Below are positions 1 to 7,376 of a DNA stretch of 18,877 nt, piece after piece. Positions within the stretch are counted from its first letter, which is position 1. Each line of letters opens with the position of its first letter. The position numbers were made by a program, and so were the translations under genes. The notes beneath the pieces are model-generated. The model searched no databases. It was not told the DNA's origin and worked only from the letters and a program-made list of their open reading frames with translations. The DNA is from M55B112 sp040880545 (lineage in GTDB: Bacteria > Bacteroidota > Bacteroidia > Bacteroidales > GCA-2748055): contig JBBDIE010000132.1 of assembly GCA_040880545.1 (NCBI GenBank), positions 1-18,877 of the forward strand. The letters run 5' to 3'.

Positions 1-8
1 AGGCTGAG

Positions 9-40
9 GCGTAGCGTGCCAGGTTTATCTTTTGCTACGC
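9..40. repeat. Short inverted repeat (GCGTAGC / GCTACGC) at the left edge
   Basis: Perfect 7-base arms GCGTAGC (9-15) and GCTACGC (34-40) are separated by 18 bases. No T-run follows on either strand, so this is not a convincing intrinsic terminator. It may be the edge of an intergenic repeat, because a related GCTGCG...CGTAGC sequence lies near the other end of the window. The remaining bases up to 143 hold no gene and no clear promoter motif. Confidence 0.3.
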
Positions 41-143
41 TATGGGATATTGCTGCTTTCGGACAATAATTTTCCTGGTCGTATAACGATATTTCATCTT
101 TTCATCACATTAACAAGTGAGATTATTAACCACTTAAATTCAA

Positions 144-2273
144 ATGATGATGAAAAAACCAGGACAATTAATTTTACTTGCGATGTTGATCATGCCTGTT
201 TCCGGTAGTGGCCAGGGAGGGTTGATCATTTCCGAAATTGCAGATCCGGCGGATGATTTTACCGGCCGGTTTGTGGAACTCTACAATGCAGGAGCCGTGG
301 CCATTGATTTCGGCACCGATGTAATCTACCTCTCACGGCAGAGTAATGGAGGGACAAGCTGGGGCGAGGTGCAACTGAGCGGCACCGTGGAACCCGGCGG
401 GACCTATGTTATCGGGGGAACTGCGTTTGCGGATCTCTATGGTTTTGCACCGGACCTCACCTCCGGGATTCTCACCGGGAACGGTGATGATGCCTATTAT
501 CTCTATATGGGCGGGGACCACACGGTCGGAGTACTGTACGATATTTACGGTTCGCCTGATACCGACGGGACAGGCACTGCCTGGGAATACGAAGACGCCA
601 GGGCATACAGGCAGCCTGAAATTACTTCTCCCAACACCACCTGGATGGCTGCCGAGTGGGTGATTGAAACGGCAAATATGGCCGATTGTGATCCGGGAAC
701 CCACAACGGATCAGGTACAACGGATCCCCATCCAGGGGATTTTACAATTTCAATAATCAATGACACGGTTGCAGAAGGAAGTCCGGCAGAGGTTCGCGTT
801 GCTGTTTCAGAACTTAGTTTTGCCGACGATATTATCTCCTTCCAGTTTGATCTGAGTTATGATCCCCTGCAATTGGAATATACCAGTCACAACATCAATG
901 GCACCCTGGCTGAAGGAGGTACCATCGAGATAAACAACCAAATGGACGGTTCATTGTCTGTCAGCTATATGAATACAGTTCCACTGACCGGGACAGGGGA
1001 CCTTGTGCTGCTGGGATTCAATACACTGGCACAGGACACCGCAGAGATCATAATCTCCGATGCCTGGCTGAACAATACCCCGGTATCAAACCTGGTCAAC
1101 GGATCCGTCCTCATTATGGATTCCGTTCCACCGGTTGCAGCGGTAACCTACAATGACGATGACATACGGTTTGCCGATACACTGCTCATCACTGCAACGT
1201 TCAGTAAACCCATGAATGAGGCAAATCCTGTAGTACTCAGTCTTACAGGGGCAGTTACGATTCCGGACCTTGTGATGGAACGGCAGAACGATACCATGTA
1301 TACTTACAGTTTTCCGGTACCAAAGGCCGATGGTATGGTATCGCTCTCTTTTACCAACGGTACGGACGTGTGGGGCAGTGAATTGAATCCGGTACCTGTT
1401 AGCGGCGAATCATTTCTTATAGTAAAGTTCAGTCCCGGTGATGTGGACGACGACGGAAACATCCTGGCATACGATGCAGCCCTGGTACTGCAGCATTCAG
1501 TTGGGATCGATCCGCTGCCCGGGATCGATCCGTTACCATGGGAATACTGGCGCGACAGCACAGCGAACGTCGATGGAACTGGTGGTATTACAGCATTTGA
1601 TGCTGCAAGAATCCTGCAGTATTCTGCAGGGATTATTACCGGTTTTGAGATAGGAGGAAAGAAATCTGCACCGATGGCAGATCTATTTGTTGAAGTTGTA
1701 AATGATGAAATTGTATTTACCTCCTCAGGAGAACTTCTTGGGCTGAACGTGAAGGCCATCGACGAAAATGAACTGCTTGCCGCACCTCTCCTCCTGGCCA
1801 ATAGCTTTACTGCACCCGAAGAACCGGGATTCCTCACAGCAGTCAACAGGATTCGGGGAGAACTCCGGTTCGGCATGTGCAGCGCTTATGCACCTGCTGA
1901 AGGAACAGCACTTTTGAAAATCCCCTGTGATGGCAAGGGTTCTGTCACCTTCGAAATGATTATAAACGGGCGCAAAAAACAAGCCGTGGTTGACCTGCTG
2001 CTGGGTACGACTGAAGAGGAACCGGAAGAATTTGCAGTTTATCCGAATCCTGCCGGTGATTTTATCCGTATTGATATACCCGGCGACAGTAGAACCAGGG
2101 AAGCACGGATGCGTATTTATAACCACACTGGGGCGCTTATGATGGAATCTCTTTTACCTGGTCCCTCTCACGAAATCAGCCTTTCTCCCATAATCACCCC
2201 CGGAGTCTATATCCTGGAGCTGACTGGTGAGGGGGGACAGCTCCCTGTCAGGAAAAAACTAATAATACAATAA
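144..2273 (+). CDS. Secreted multidomain protein: lamin-tail, cohesin-like, Ig-like, dockerin and T9SS sorting domain
   Basis: 709 residues. In order: a signal peptide (about 1-24, ending near SGSGQ); a lamin-tail-like domain (about 27-190; starts LIISEIADP, with FVELYNAG); a cohesin-like beta domain (about 198-325; GDFTISIIND, with FQFDLSYDP); an Ig-like/SbsA-type domain (about 327-425; opens DSVPPV); a type I dockerin (about 430-497) with two calcium-loop repeats, GDVDDDGNILAYDAAL and ANVDGTGGITAFDAARIL; a linker; and a C-terminal type IX sorting domain (about 629-709; FAVYPNPAGDFIRI to the terminal KKLIIQ). These families imply export by Sec, passage through the type IX system, and either surface anchoring or release. 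Cohesin and dockerin domains bind each other between proteins, so this looks like a non-catalytic assembly or adhesion protein; its partner is unknown. No enzyme domain is visible. Three ATG codons in a row begin the gene and the first is used here. The gene appears to stand alone. Confidence 0.88.
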   Translation: MMMKKPGQLILLAMLIMPVSGSGQGGLIISEIADPADDFTGRFVELYNAGAVAIDFGTDVIYLSRQSNGGTSWGEVQLSGTVEPGGTYVIGGTAFADLYGFAPDLTSGILTGNGDDAYYLYMGGDHTVGVLYDIYGSPDTDGTGTAWEYEDARAYRQPEITSPNTTWMAAEWVIETANMADCDPGTHNGSGTTDPHPGDFTISIINDTVAEGSPAEVRVAVSELSFADDIISFQFDLSYDPLQLEYTSHNINGTLAEGGTIEINNQMDGSLSVSYMNTVPLTGTGDLVLLGFNTLAQDTAEIIISDAWLNNTPVSNLVNGSVLIMDSVPPVAAVTYNDDDIRFADTLLITATFSKPMNEANPVVLSLTGAVTIPDLVMERQNDTMYTYSFPVPKADGMVSLSFTNGTDVWGSELNPVPVSGESFLIVKFSPGDVDDDGNILAYDAALVLQHSVGIDPLPGIDPLPWEYWRDSTANVDGTGGITAFDAARILQYSAGIITGFEIGGKKSAPMADLFVEVVNDEIVFTSSGELLGLNVKAIDENELLAAPLLLANSFTAPEEPGFLTAVNRIRGELRFGMCSAYAPAEGTALLKIPCDGKGSVTFEMIINGRKKQAVVDLLLGTTEEEPEEFAVYPNPAGDFIRIDIPGDSRTREARMRIYNHTGALMMESLLPGPSHEISLSPIITPGVYILELTGEGGQLPVRKKLIIQ
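1503..1538 (+). repeat. 18-base in-frame tandem duplication inside the dockerin
   Basis: Units 1503-1520 (GGGATCGATCCGCTGCCC) and 1521-1538 (GGGATCGATCCGTTACCA) both encode Gly-Ile-Asp-Pro-Leu-Pro (residues 454-465). They differ at three bases and every difference is synonymous. The duplication lengthens the linker between the two dockerin calcium loops. Confidence 0.85.
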
Positions 2274-2469
2274 AAATCATTCTGCTGGAATTCTATTTCG
2301 GAACCAGCCTGTTACAAAACGAATCTGTACCCGGGGCTTGATAATTTGCGGCATGGAACCAAATATGCTGCATACATAACAATACCGGATACAGATCGTT
2401 TTAATTTCAGGGCCCCTGAGCATAGTGAGGTAAGCGCTCCGGATGACTGATCTGTTATACAATAGTGGC

Positions 2470-2484
2470 GATTGATTGTCAATC
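2470..2484. promoter_or_regulatory. Perfect inverted repeat GATTGA-ttg-TCAATC upstream of the thioredoxin-like gene
   Basis: Six-base arms with a 3-base centre lie 31 bases ahead of the ATG at 2516. It could be an operator or a small 5'-leader hairpin. No TAnnTTTG promoter motif was found in the 242-base gap 2274-2515. That gap otherwise holds only a weak GCTGG/CCAGC stem at 2284-2308 with no T-run, just after the preceding gene. Confidence 0.35.
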
Positions 2485-2515
2485 CAGCGGAATATTTATA
2501 AATTCAACCTTCCAA

Positions 2516-3904
2516 ATGAGAAGCATTACAATTATATACAGCATCCTGCTCTCATCCTCCGGGTTGTTTAGCCAGGGATACCAGGCCGGGGTGGTGATAG
2601 AGAATCTGCCCGACGGGATGGTATACCTCTCTCAATTCCGGGAAACGGAATACAAGGTGATCGATAGTATTGAATCGGTGAACGGATCTTTCTATTTTTA
2701 CCTGGCCGAACACCAGCCACAGGGAATGTACAGAATGGATTTTCAGGTACCGGCACCTTCACAACATCAGGACGGAGCCCGGTTCATTGAATTTATCTGG
2801 GCAGATGAAACATTCCAGGTATTTGGCGATTACAATGATCTGGAAGGAACTGTGCAGTTTGAGAATTCAGAAGAGAACAGGTTATTACAAGATTACAGTG
2901 TGTTTGCGGAGCATTACGAAAGGAAGATGAACGCGATCTATCCCATGCTTGACCGGTACCCTGAAGAGGATGATTTCTACCGGGAAGCTGCTACTTATTT
3001 TGAAAAAATTCAGGAGGAGCGGGATGCATTTATTATTGATATTGTACAGAATAACCCGCACCTGTATGCCAGCAGAATCATTGATTCCTACCGTACAATT
3101 ACCATTCCATACAGACTCAAAGGCAAACAGCGGATTGAATTCCTGCAACAACATTTTTTCGATCTGTCTCCCATGGATGACCCGGCACTGATGTATGCGC
3201 CCATATATACCCAAAAGATCATCGAGTACCTGAAACTGTTCAGGAACCAGGCCTATACCTTCAGCGAACAGGAGGAGGCATTTATAAGGGCGGTGGATAT
3301 TATTATGGCCAATGTATCGGGCGATATTGAATTGCGAAAGTTCGTGGTTGAATACCTGTTGGAAGGATTTCATTCGTTCGGGATGGAGGAGGCGCAGATA
3401 TATATGGTGGATAATTATGTGGATGAAACCTGTACAACGGATTTGGTTGAGCTGACTACCCAGCGTGTGATCGGTTACCGTAAAATGGCAGAAGGACAGA
3501 TTGCTGAAGATATTCTGATCAGGGGTGCAGATCAGGAGATGATTCGTCTTTCGGAGGTGGATGCTGATTACATCCTGGTTATATTCTGGGCCGCCTATTG
3601 TGATCATTGCAGAGAGATAATCCCGGATTTCCGGAAATGGTACCTTGAAGATAAACCGGAGAACCTGGAGATATTTGCCGTATCCATTGATTCGGTGAAA
3701 TCGGATTGGACGGATTACCTTGCCATGAATGATCTGCCCTGGATCAACACCCATGAGCCCATGGGGTGGGAGGGGAGGAGCGCTTCAGATTACAACGTGT
3801 ATGCCACGCCCACCATGTTTTTGCTCGACAGGGAACGGAAGATCATCGCCCGGCCATTTAATATGCGGGAACTCAGGAGGAAAATTAGGCAAATGACTGA
3901 TTAG
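2516..3904 (+). CDS. Secreted TlpA/ResA-like thioredoxin-fold protein (DUF4369-like N-terminus)
   Basis: 462 residues from the ATG at 2516. A GTG at 2465 would add 17 residues ahead of a good signal peptide (MRSITIIYSILLSSSGLFSQ), so the later start is chosen. Residues about 22-110 resemble the DUF4369 beta domain common on Bacteroidota thiol-disulfide proteins (opens GVVIENLPDGMVYLS). Residues about 110-320 are a helical middle region of the DUF5106 kind. A thioredoxin fold follows, with the redox motif C-D-H-C at 362-365 inside FWAAYCDHCREIIPDF and the expected cis-proline at 432 in ATPTMFLLD. The family acts in the cell envelope as a thiol:disulfide reductase or oxidase, often in cytochrome or cell-wall protein maturation; the substrate here is not known. 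The gene is alone on its strand and converges on the symporter gene. Confidence 0.85.
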   Translation: MRSITIIYSILLSSSGLFSQGYQAGVVIENLPDGMVYLSQFRETEYKVIDSIESVNGSFYFYLAEHQPQGMYRMDFQVPAPSQHQDGARFIEFIWADETFQVFGDYNDLEGTVQFENSEENRLLQDYSVFAEHYERKMNAIYPMLDRYPEEDDFYREAATYFEKIQEERDAFIIDIVQNNPHLYASRIIDSYRTITIPYRLKGKQRIEFLQQHFFDLSPMDDPALMYAPIYTQKIIEYLKLFRNQAYTFSEQEEAFIRAVDIIMANVSGDIELRKFVVEYLLEGFHSFGMEEAQIYMVDNYVDETCTTDLVELTTQRVIGYRKMAEGQIAEDILIRGADQEMIRLSEVDADYILVIFWAAYCDHCREIIPDFRKWYLEDKPENLEIFAVSIDSVKSDWTDYLAMNDLPWINTHEPMGWEGRSASDYNVYATPTMFLLDRERKIIARPFNMRELRRKIRQMTD

Positions 3905-3906
3905 TG

Positions 3907-3938
3907 GCAAGCTTGCTCTCTGTGTCCTCTGTGGTTAG
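3907..3938. repeat. Intergenic CTCTGTG repeat element next to a GCAAGCTTGC palindrome
   Basis: Two CTCTGTG units, 3918-3924 and 3927-3933, lie 9 bases apart and are followed by GTTAG. Read on the minus strand this is AACCACAGAGGACACAGAG. From memory, such AACCACAGAG-type strings recur between genes in many environmental bacterial genomes. The perfect palindrome GCAAGCTTGC (3907-3916) adjoins it, directly after the stop of the thioredoxin-like gene. The element sits in the 101-base gap between two convergent genes; no intrinsic terminator is visible there. Confidence 0.45.
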
Positions 3939-4005
3939 AAAAAGGACAATTCACGAGAATACAGCCTCTAACCAGCAACCCTTGATCCCTCCATTGGATA
4001 TCAGA

Positions 4006-5382
4006 TCACTCCCGCTTACTTCTCTTCAGATTTCTGAAATAGAGTTTTGAGGCTTTAATTACTTTGGGAGAGAGCAGGATCGCAGATATCATGGTTGGGA
4101 AAGCCATCATGGCATAGGCCCCGTCGAAAATCCCAACTGTAAAGCCCAGCGTGGCAGCCGCGCCCAGTGGAATTACCATCACGTAGAGCCAGTAATAGGC
4201 CTTTGAATATTTCGCTCCGAAAACAAAGGAGAAACATTTGGCTCCGTAGTATGGAAAGGAGAGCATGGTGGAGAGCGCAAAAATGGTTACACAGATGGTG
4301 AGCAACAACGACCCGAAACCGGGGATGGCCGTTTCAAACGCCATGGCAGTGAGGGTGATCCCGTCGGCGTCGCCGGTATTCCAGACCCCGGTGATAATCA
4401 GAGCCAGGGCAGTGAGCGTACATACAATAATTGTATCCACAATGGGGCCCAGCATGGCCACCAGGCCTTCCCTGACAGGCTCGTTGGTTTTCGCGGCGCC
4501 ATGTGCCATGGGTGCAGTGCCGATTCCCGCCTCATTGGAGAAGGCCGCTCTCCTCACCCCGGTGATGATCAGTGCCCCTAACGCTCCCCCCAGAACCGAA
4601 TCAGCGTGGAATGCATCGTGAAAAATCAACTGAAACCCTGGGATTATCTTTTCTGAATTAGAGGCAAGGATGTAGACCACAGCAAGTAAATATAAAACAA
4701 CCATGACCGGGACCATTCTGCCTGTTACTTTACCTATTCGTTTGATCCCGCCGAAAATCACTACAGAGACGATCATGGCAATGATGATCCCGGTGATCAG
4801 ATCGGAACCCAGGCCGGTTTGTATATTTGCAGGTACCAGGATCACATCCCTGATCAACTGCGTCATCTGGTTGGCCTGGAACATGGGAGACACACCGATC
4901 ATCCCCATCACCGAGAAGAATACGGCCAGGGGTCGCCAGTTTTTACCCAGTCCTTCAACAATTACATACATGGGGCCGCCCTGCAGCTCTCCGTTTGAAT
5001 CTTTTCCCCGGTACATAACGGCCAGGGTACAGGTAAAATATTTCGTTGTTACCCCCAGCAGAGCGCTGATCCACATCCAGAATATGGCCCCGGGTCCGCC
5101 ATAGACTATGGCCAGTGCCACTCCGCTTACATTGCCCATGCCCACGGTGGCAGCCAGTGCGGTCGATAATGCCTGGTAGTGGTTGATCTGGCCCGGTTCA
5201 TCGGGATGATCGTATTTGCCCCTCAGAATATTAAGGGAATGGCCAATGTACCTTAGTGGCAGTAGCCTGGAGTACAATAGGAAAAACAGTCCTCCACCCA
5301 GCAATAAAACCAGCAGGGGGGTACCCCAGGCAAAATCGCTGAAGCCCACTATTATCTTTTCCGCCAGGCTGGTATCCTCCAA
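4006..5382 (-). CDS. AGCS-family sodium:alanine/glycine symporter
   Basis: 458 residues and very hydrophobic, with about ten to eleven predicted membrane helices. It shows the family's hallmarks: ALAATVGMGNVSGVALAIVY (about 75-94), GGPGAIFWMWISALLG just after it, ELQGGPMYV (132-140), and the later RRAAFSNEAGIGTAPMAHGA segment. Length is normal for the family (about 450-490). These inner-membrane carriers import alanine or glycine with sodium; which amino acid is used here cannot be told. The start is TTG at 5382, supported by an AAAAGGAG Shine-Dalgarno sequence 7 bases upstream that overlaps the end of the preceding gene. It lies 13 bases downstream of the MutS-like gene and is probably co-transcribed with it. 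A link in function between the two is not obvious. Confidence 0.92.
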   Translation of the reverse strand: MEDTSLAEKIIVGFSDFAWGTPLLVLLLGGGLFFLLYSRLLPLRYIGHSLNILRGKYDHPDEPGQINHYQALSTALAATVGMGNVSGVALAIVYGGPGAIFWMWISALLGVTTKYFTCTLAVMYRGKDSNGELQGGPMYVIVEGLGKNWRPLAVFFSVMGMIGVSPMFQANQMTQLIRDVILVPANIQTGLGSDLITGIIIAMIVSVVIFGGIKRIGKVTGRMVPVMVVLYLLAVVYILASNSEKIIPGFQLIFHDAFHADSVLGGALGALIITGVRRAAFSNEAGIGTAPMAHGAAKTNEPVREGLVAMLGPIVDTIIVCTLTALALIITGVWNTGDADGITLTAMAFETAIPGFGSLLLTICVTIFALSTMLSFPYYGAKCFSFVFGAKYSKAYYWLYVMVIPLGAAATLGFTVGIFDGAYAMMAFPTMISAILLSPKVIKASKLYFRNLKRSKRE

Positions 5383-5389
5383 AACAGTG

Positions 5390-5397
5390 CTCCTTTT
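5390..5397 (-). promoter_or_regulatory. Shine-Dalgarno sequence AAAAGGAG that fixes the TTG start
   Basis: The minus-strand AGGAG at 5394-5390 lies 7 bases before the TTG at 5382-5380 and overlaps the TAA stop of the upstream gene (5398-5396). Strong Shine-Dalgarno sites are uncommon in Bacteroidota and none is evident before the other genes here. It therefore supports the unusual start codon and suggests reinitiation after the upstream gene. Confidence 0.65.
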
Positions 5398-7183
5398 AAT
5401 CCATAATGCCCATTTGCTTCATCAGGAAGCTTGCATTCATATTTTTAGCAATTCCCGGCTGGATCCTGTAATCGAAAGTGAGTTCCAGTTCCTTGATATA
5501 GCTCTCAAAGCAGTAATTGACAATCTTTCCCCTGTATTCTCCCGCCATTTCCCCCAGGGCCAGGTCGTGTGTGGCAATAATGCATAGTACATCATGGGCA
5601 ACTGATTTTTTTATGAGCCCCTTTGACCCCCGCTGCTTGTCTGTTGCGTTGGTGCCTTTCAGAACCTCATCCAGCAGGATCAGCAATTGCTCCCCGGCCA
5701 TCATCTTGTCAACGATCTTCTTCAGCCGCTTGATCTCTGCAAAAAAGTAGGATTCGTCATCTTTCAGTGAATCTGCCGTGCGCATACTGGAATACAACTG
5801 GTATGGCGCGGTTACAAACTCTTTTGCGCATACTGGGCATCCCGCGTAGGCAAGCGCCAGGTTCACACCAATGGACCGGAGGAAGGTAGATTTTCCTGCC
5901 ATATTTGCTCCGGTGATCACCACCACCCTTTCATCCTTTATCTCCACCGTATTATCCACCCGTTTTGTTTCCGGGATCAACGGGTGACCCAGATCTATGG
6001 CCCTGAGCCCGGCATGATCCTTCCTGATCTCCGGGTAACTGTACCCCGGATGGTTGTATGCAAATCCGGCCAGGCTGAACAGAGCATCACTCCTGCCTGC
6101 AATTTCAACCCATGCAGCAAGATCGTTCCTGTATTTCCTGTTCCACGCGGCCAGGCTGTGCAACATGTAGAAATCGAACAGTACCAGTGCATTCAATGTT
6201 AAGCCAACCATGAAATTCAACCGCTGGTCGAACAGGCTCAGCAAACCTGACAATTTATGTATGGCATCGGATGCATCCTTACACTGCGCATTCATCTCTT
6301 TCAAGTCGGTATGGCTGAAATCTTCCTTAGCCAGGATATCAAGTAATAGGGAATAGGTGTGTAGAAAATTGTGCTTTTTGGAGACCTGTTCCTGGAAACG
6401 GTTTGTTCTTGAGAAGAAAGGGGATAAAATCGTAAGATTGACCAGGGCCTGCGGAATCAACAATATGAGCATGGAAGGATCCAGGATCCCTGCAAAAATG
6501 ATCCCTGATGTTACCGCTGTCATAACAATGGCAAGTACTTTTGTCCATTGGTATTTTTCGATGAATACCGGTTGTTTTGACCACCCGATCACATCCTCAA
6601 ATTCCAGGTCATCTTTCTGCATCAGCCTGGCGTTGGCAGTAAAATGCTGCCGCAGGTTCAGCTTTTCATTCAATTCCCTGATCACCTCCTGCCTGGAATT
6701 TATCTTTTCTTCATCCAGGACCGCTTTTGTTAGATAATCTGCCAGCACAGCCGGACCCGGATGTGTGGCAGTTCTGTTGATATACTGGTACAGGGATTTT
6801 TCTCCAAACAGGTCCAGGTCTAACGACCAGGGATGGTGAGGATCCATAAATTGCCTCCCCTCATCAAAGGTCGCAAAGTTATTTTCCAGGGCATCCAACT
6901 CCTCCTGGTTGATGGCAATCAGTTCAATCAACAACCGCCGTTTATCGTTCCTGTTCTTATGGAAGGCCACAAATACAAAAAAGAGTACAACCATCAATCC
7001 TGCAGGTACCAGGAGGATTTCATAACCACTTTTGATGCTTAAAATGATAAAATAAACTGTACCGGCAATTAGCAGCAGCCGAAGGACACTGATAAAAGCC
7101 AGCATCCGCTTTTCCCTGCCAAGAAGGTATTCAAATTGCTCTTTTCTTTCTGTATATATTGCTTTTAGTGTGGATCGGGCCAT
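5396..7183 (-). CDS. Membrane-anchored MutS-family ATPase (short MutS homologue)
   Basis: 595 residues from the ATG at 7183. A TTG at 7201 would add six residues but lies on top of a likely -7 promoter element, so the ATG is preferred. The C-terminal third is a MutS-type ATPase: Walker A GANMAGKST (425-433), a SYFFAEIKRLKK segment, Walker B LLILLDE (500-506) followed by VLKGTNATD, and the switch histidine in ATHD (537-540). The middle resembles the MutS core/lever helices (opens LYQYINRTATHPG). The N-terminal mismatch-recognition domain is absent. Instead there are two hydrophobic helices at about 31-48 and 55-74, with a further hydrophobic pair at about 218-255. True MutS1 is about 850-900 residues, so this is a different subfamily and a role in mismatch repair should not be assumed. 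First gene of a two-gene unit with the AGCS symporter. Confidence 0.87.
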   Translation of the reverse strand: MARSTLKAIYTERKEQFEYLLGREKRMLAFISVLRLLLIAGTVYFIILSIKSGYEILLVPAGLMVVLFFVFVAFHKNRNDKRRLLIELIAINQEELDALENNFATFDEGRQFMDPHHPWSLDLDLFGEKSLYQYINRTATHPGPAVLADYLTKAVLDEEKINSRQEVIRELNEKLNLRQHFTANARLMQKDDLEFEDVIGWSKQPVFIEKYQWTKVLAIVMTAVTSGIIFAGILDPSMLILLIPQALVNLTILSPFFSRTNRFQEQVSKKHNFLHTYSLLLDILAKEDFSHTDLKEMNAQCKDASDAIHKLSGLLSLFDQRLNFMVGLTLNALVLFDFYMLHSLAAWNRKYRNDLAAWVEIAGRSDALFSLAGFAYNHPGYSYPEIRKDHAGLRAIDLGHPLIPETKRVDNTVEIKDERVVVITGANMAGKSTFLRSIGVNLALAYAGCPVCAKEFVTAPYQLYSSMRTADSLKDDESYFFAEIKRLKKIVDKMMAGEQLLILLDEVLKGTNATDKQRGSKGLIKKSVAHDVLCIIATHDLALGEMAGEYRGKIVNYCFESYIKELELTFDYRIQPGIAKNMNASFLMKQMGIMD

Positions 7184-7198
7184 CTGTTCAGGTTTGCC

Positions 7199-7206
7199 CA
7201 AAGATA
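7199..7206 (-). promoter_or_regulatory. Candidate Bacteroidota -7 promoter element TATCTTTG
   Basis: Minus-strand TATCTTTG matches the Bacteroidota sigma-ABfr -7 consensus TAnnTTTG and lies 15 bases before the ATG at 7183, giving a leader of about 8-12 bases. No clear -33 TTTG is seen, because that position falls in the terminator hairpin next door. Confidence 0.4.
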
Positions 7207-7234
7207 AAAAAACCCGGGATAAAAGTTCCCGGGT
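7206..7234 (-). terminator. Intrinsic terminator for the regulator/kinase/barrel unit
   Basis: Minus-strand arms ACCCGGGA (7234-7227) and TCCCGGGT (7219-7212) form a perfect 8-base GC-rich stem with a 7-base loop, and the strand then reads seven T residues (7212-7206). This is a textbook intrinsic terminator for minus-strand transcripts coming from the barrel gene that ends at 7377. On the plus strand only CCTTTT follows, so it is much weaker in that direction. The 142 bases between it and the barrel gene (7235-7376) hold nothing recognisable. Confidence 0.85.
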
Positions 7235-7376
7235 CCTTTTACAAATCGGCGATTTTCATTCAATACCAGGCACATTGCTGTACATGTATATTGAGGAGTG
7301 TTATTTCACTGGTATAGACCTCAAAAAATCCTGGTAGATGTGAGCTTATGGATGCATCGATGTAAAAACCTGCCGG

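Noticed and set aside
9..40. Left-edge inverted repeat as an intrinsic terminator
   Set aside because: The loop is 18 bases and neither strand continues into a T-run.
1304..1876. 190-codon minus-strand open frame
   Set aside because: Antisense to the dockerin and following region of the first gene; a Ser/Pro-rich shadow with no domain.
2284..2308. Hairpin after the first gene as a terminator
   Set aside because: The stem is only GCTGG/CCAGC with a 15-base loop and no T-run follows.
2277..2462. 61-codon minus-strand open frame in the gap after the first gene
   Set aside because: No ribosome-binding site, no domain, and it fills the gap end to end in a way expected by chance.
2885..3754. Long 289-codon open frame on the minus strand
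   Set aside because: It lies wholly inside the thioredoxin-like gene, has no recognisable domain, and its composition (many His and Ile, irregular hydrophobicity) is that of an antisense shadow.
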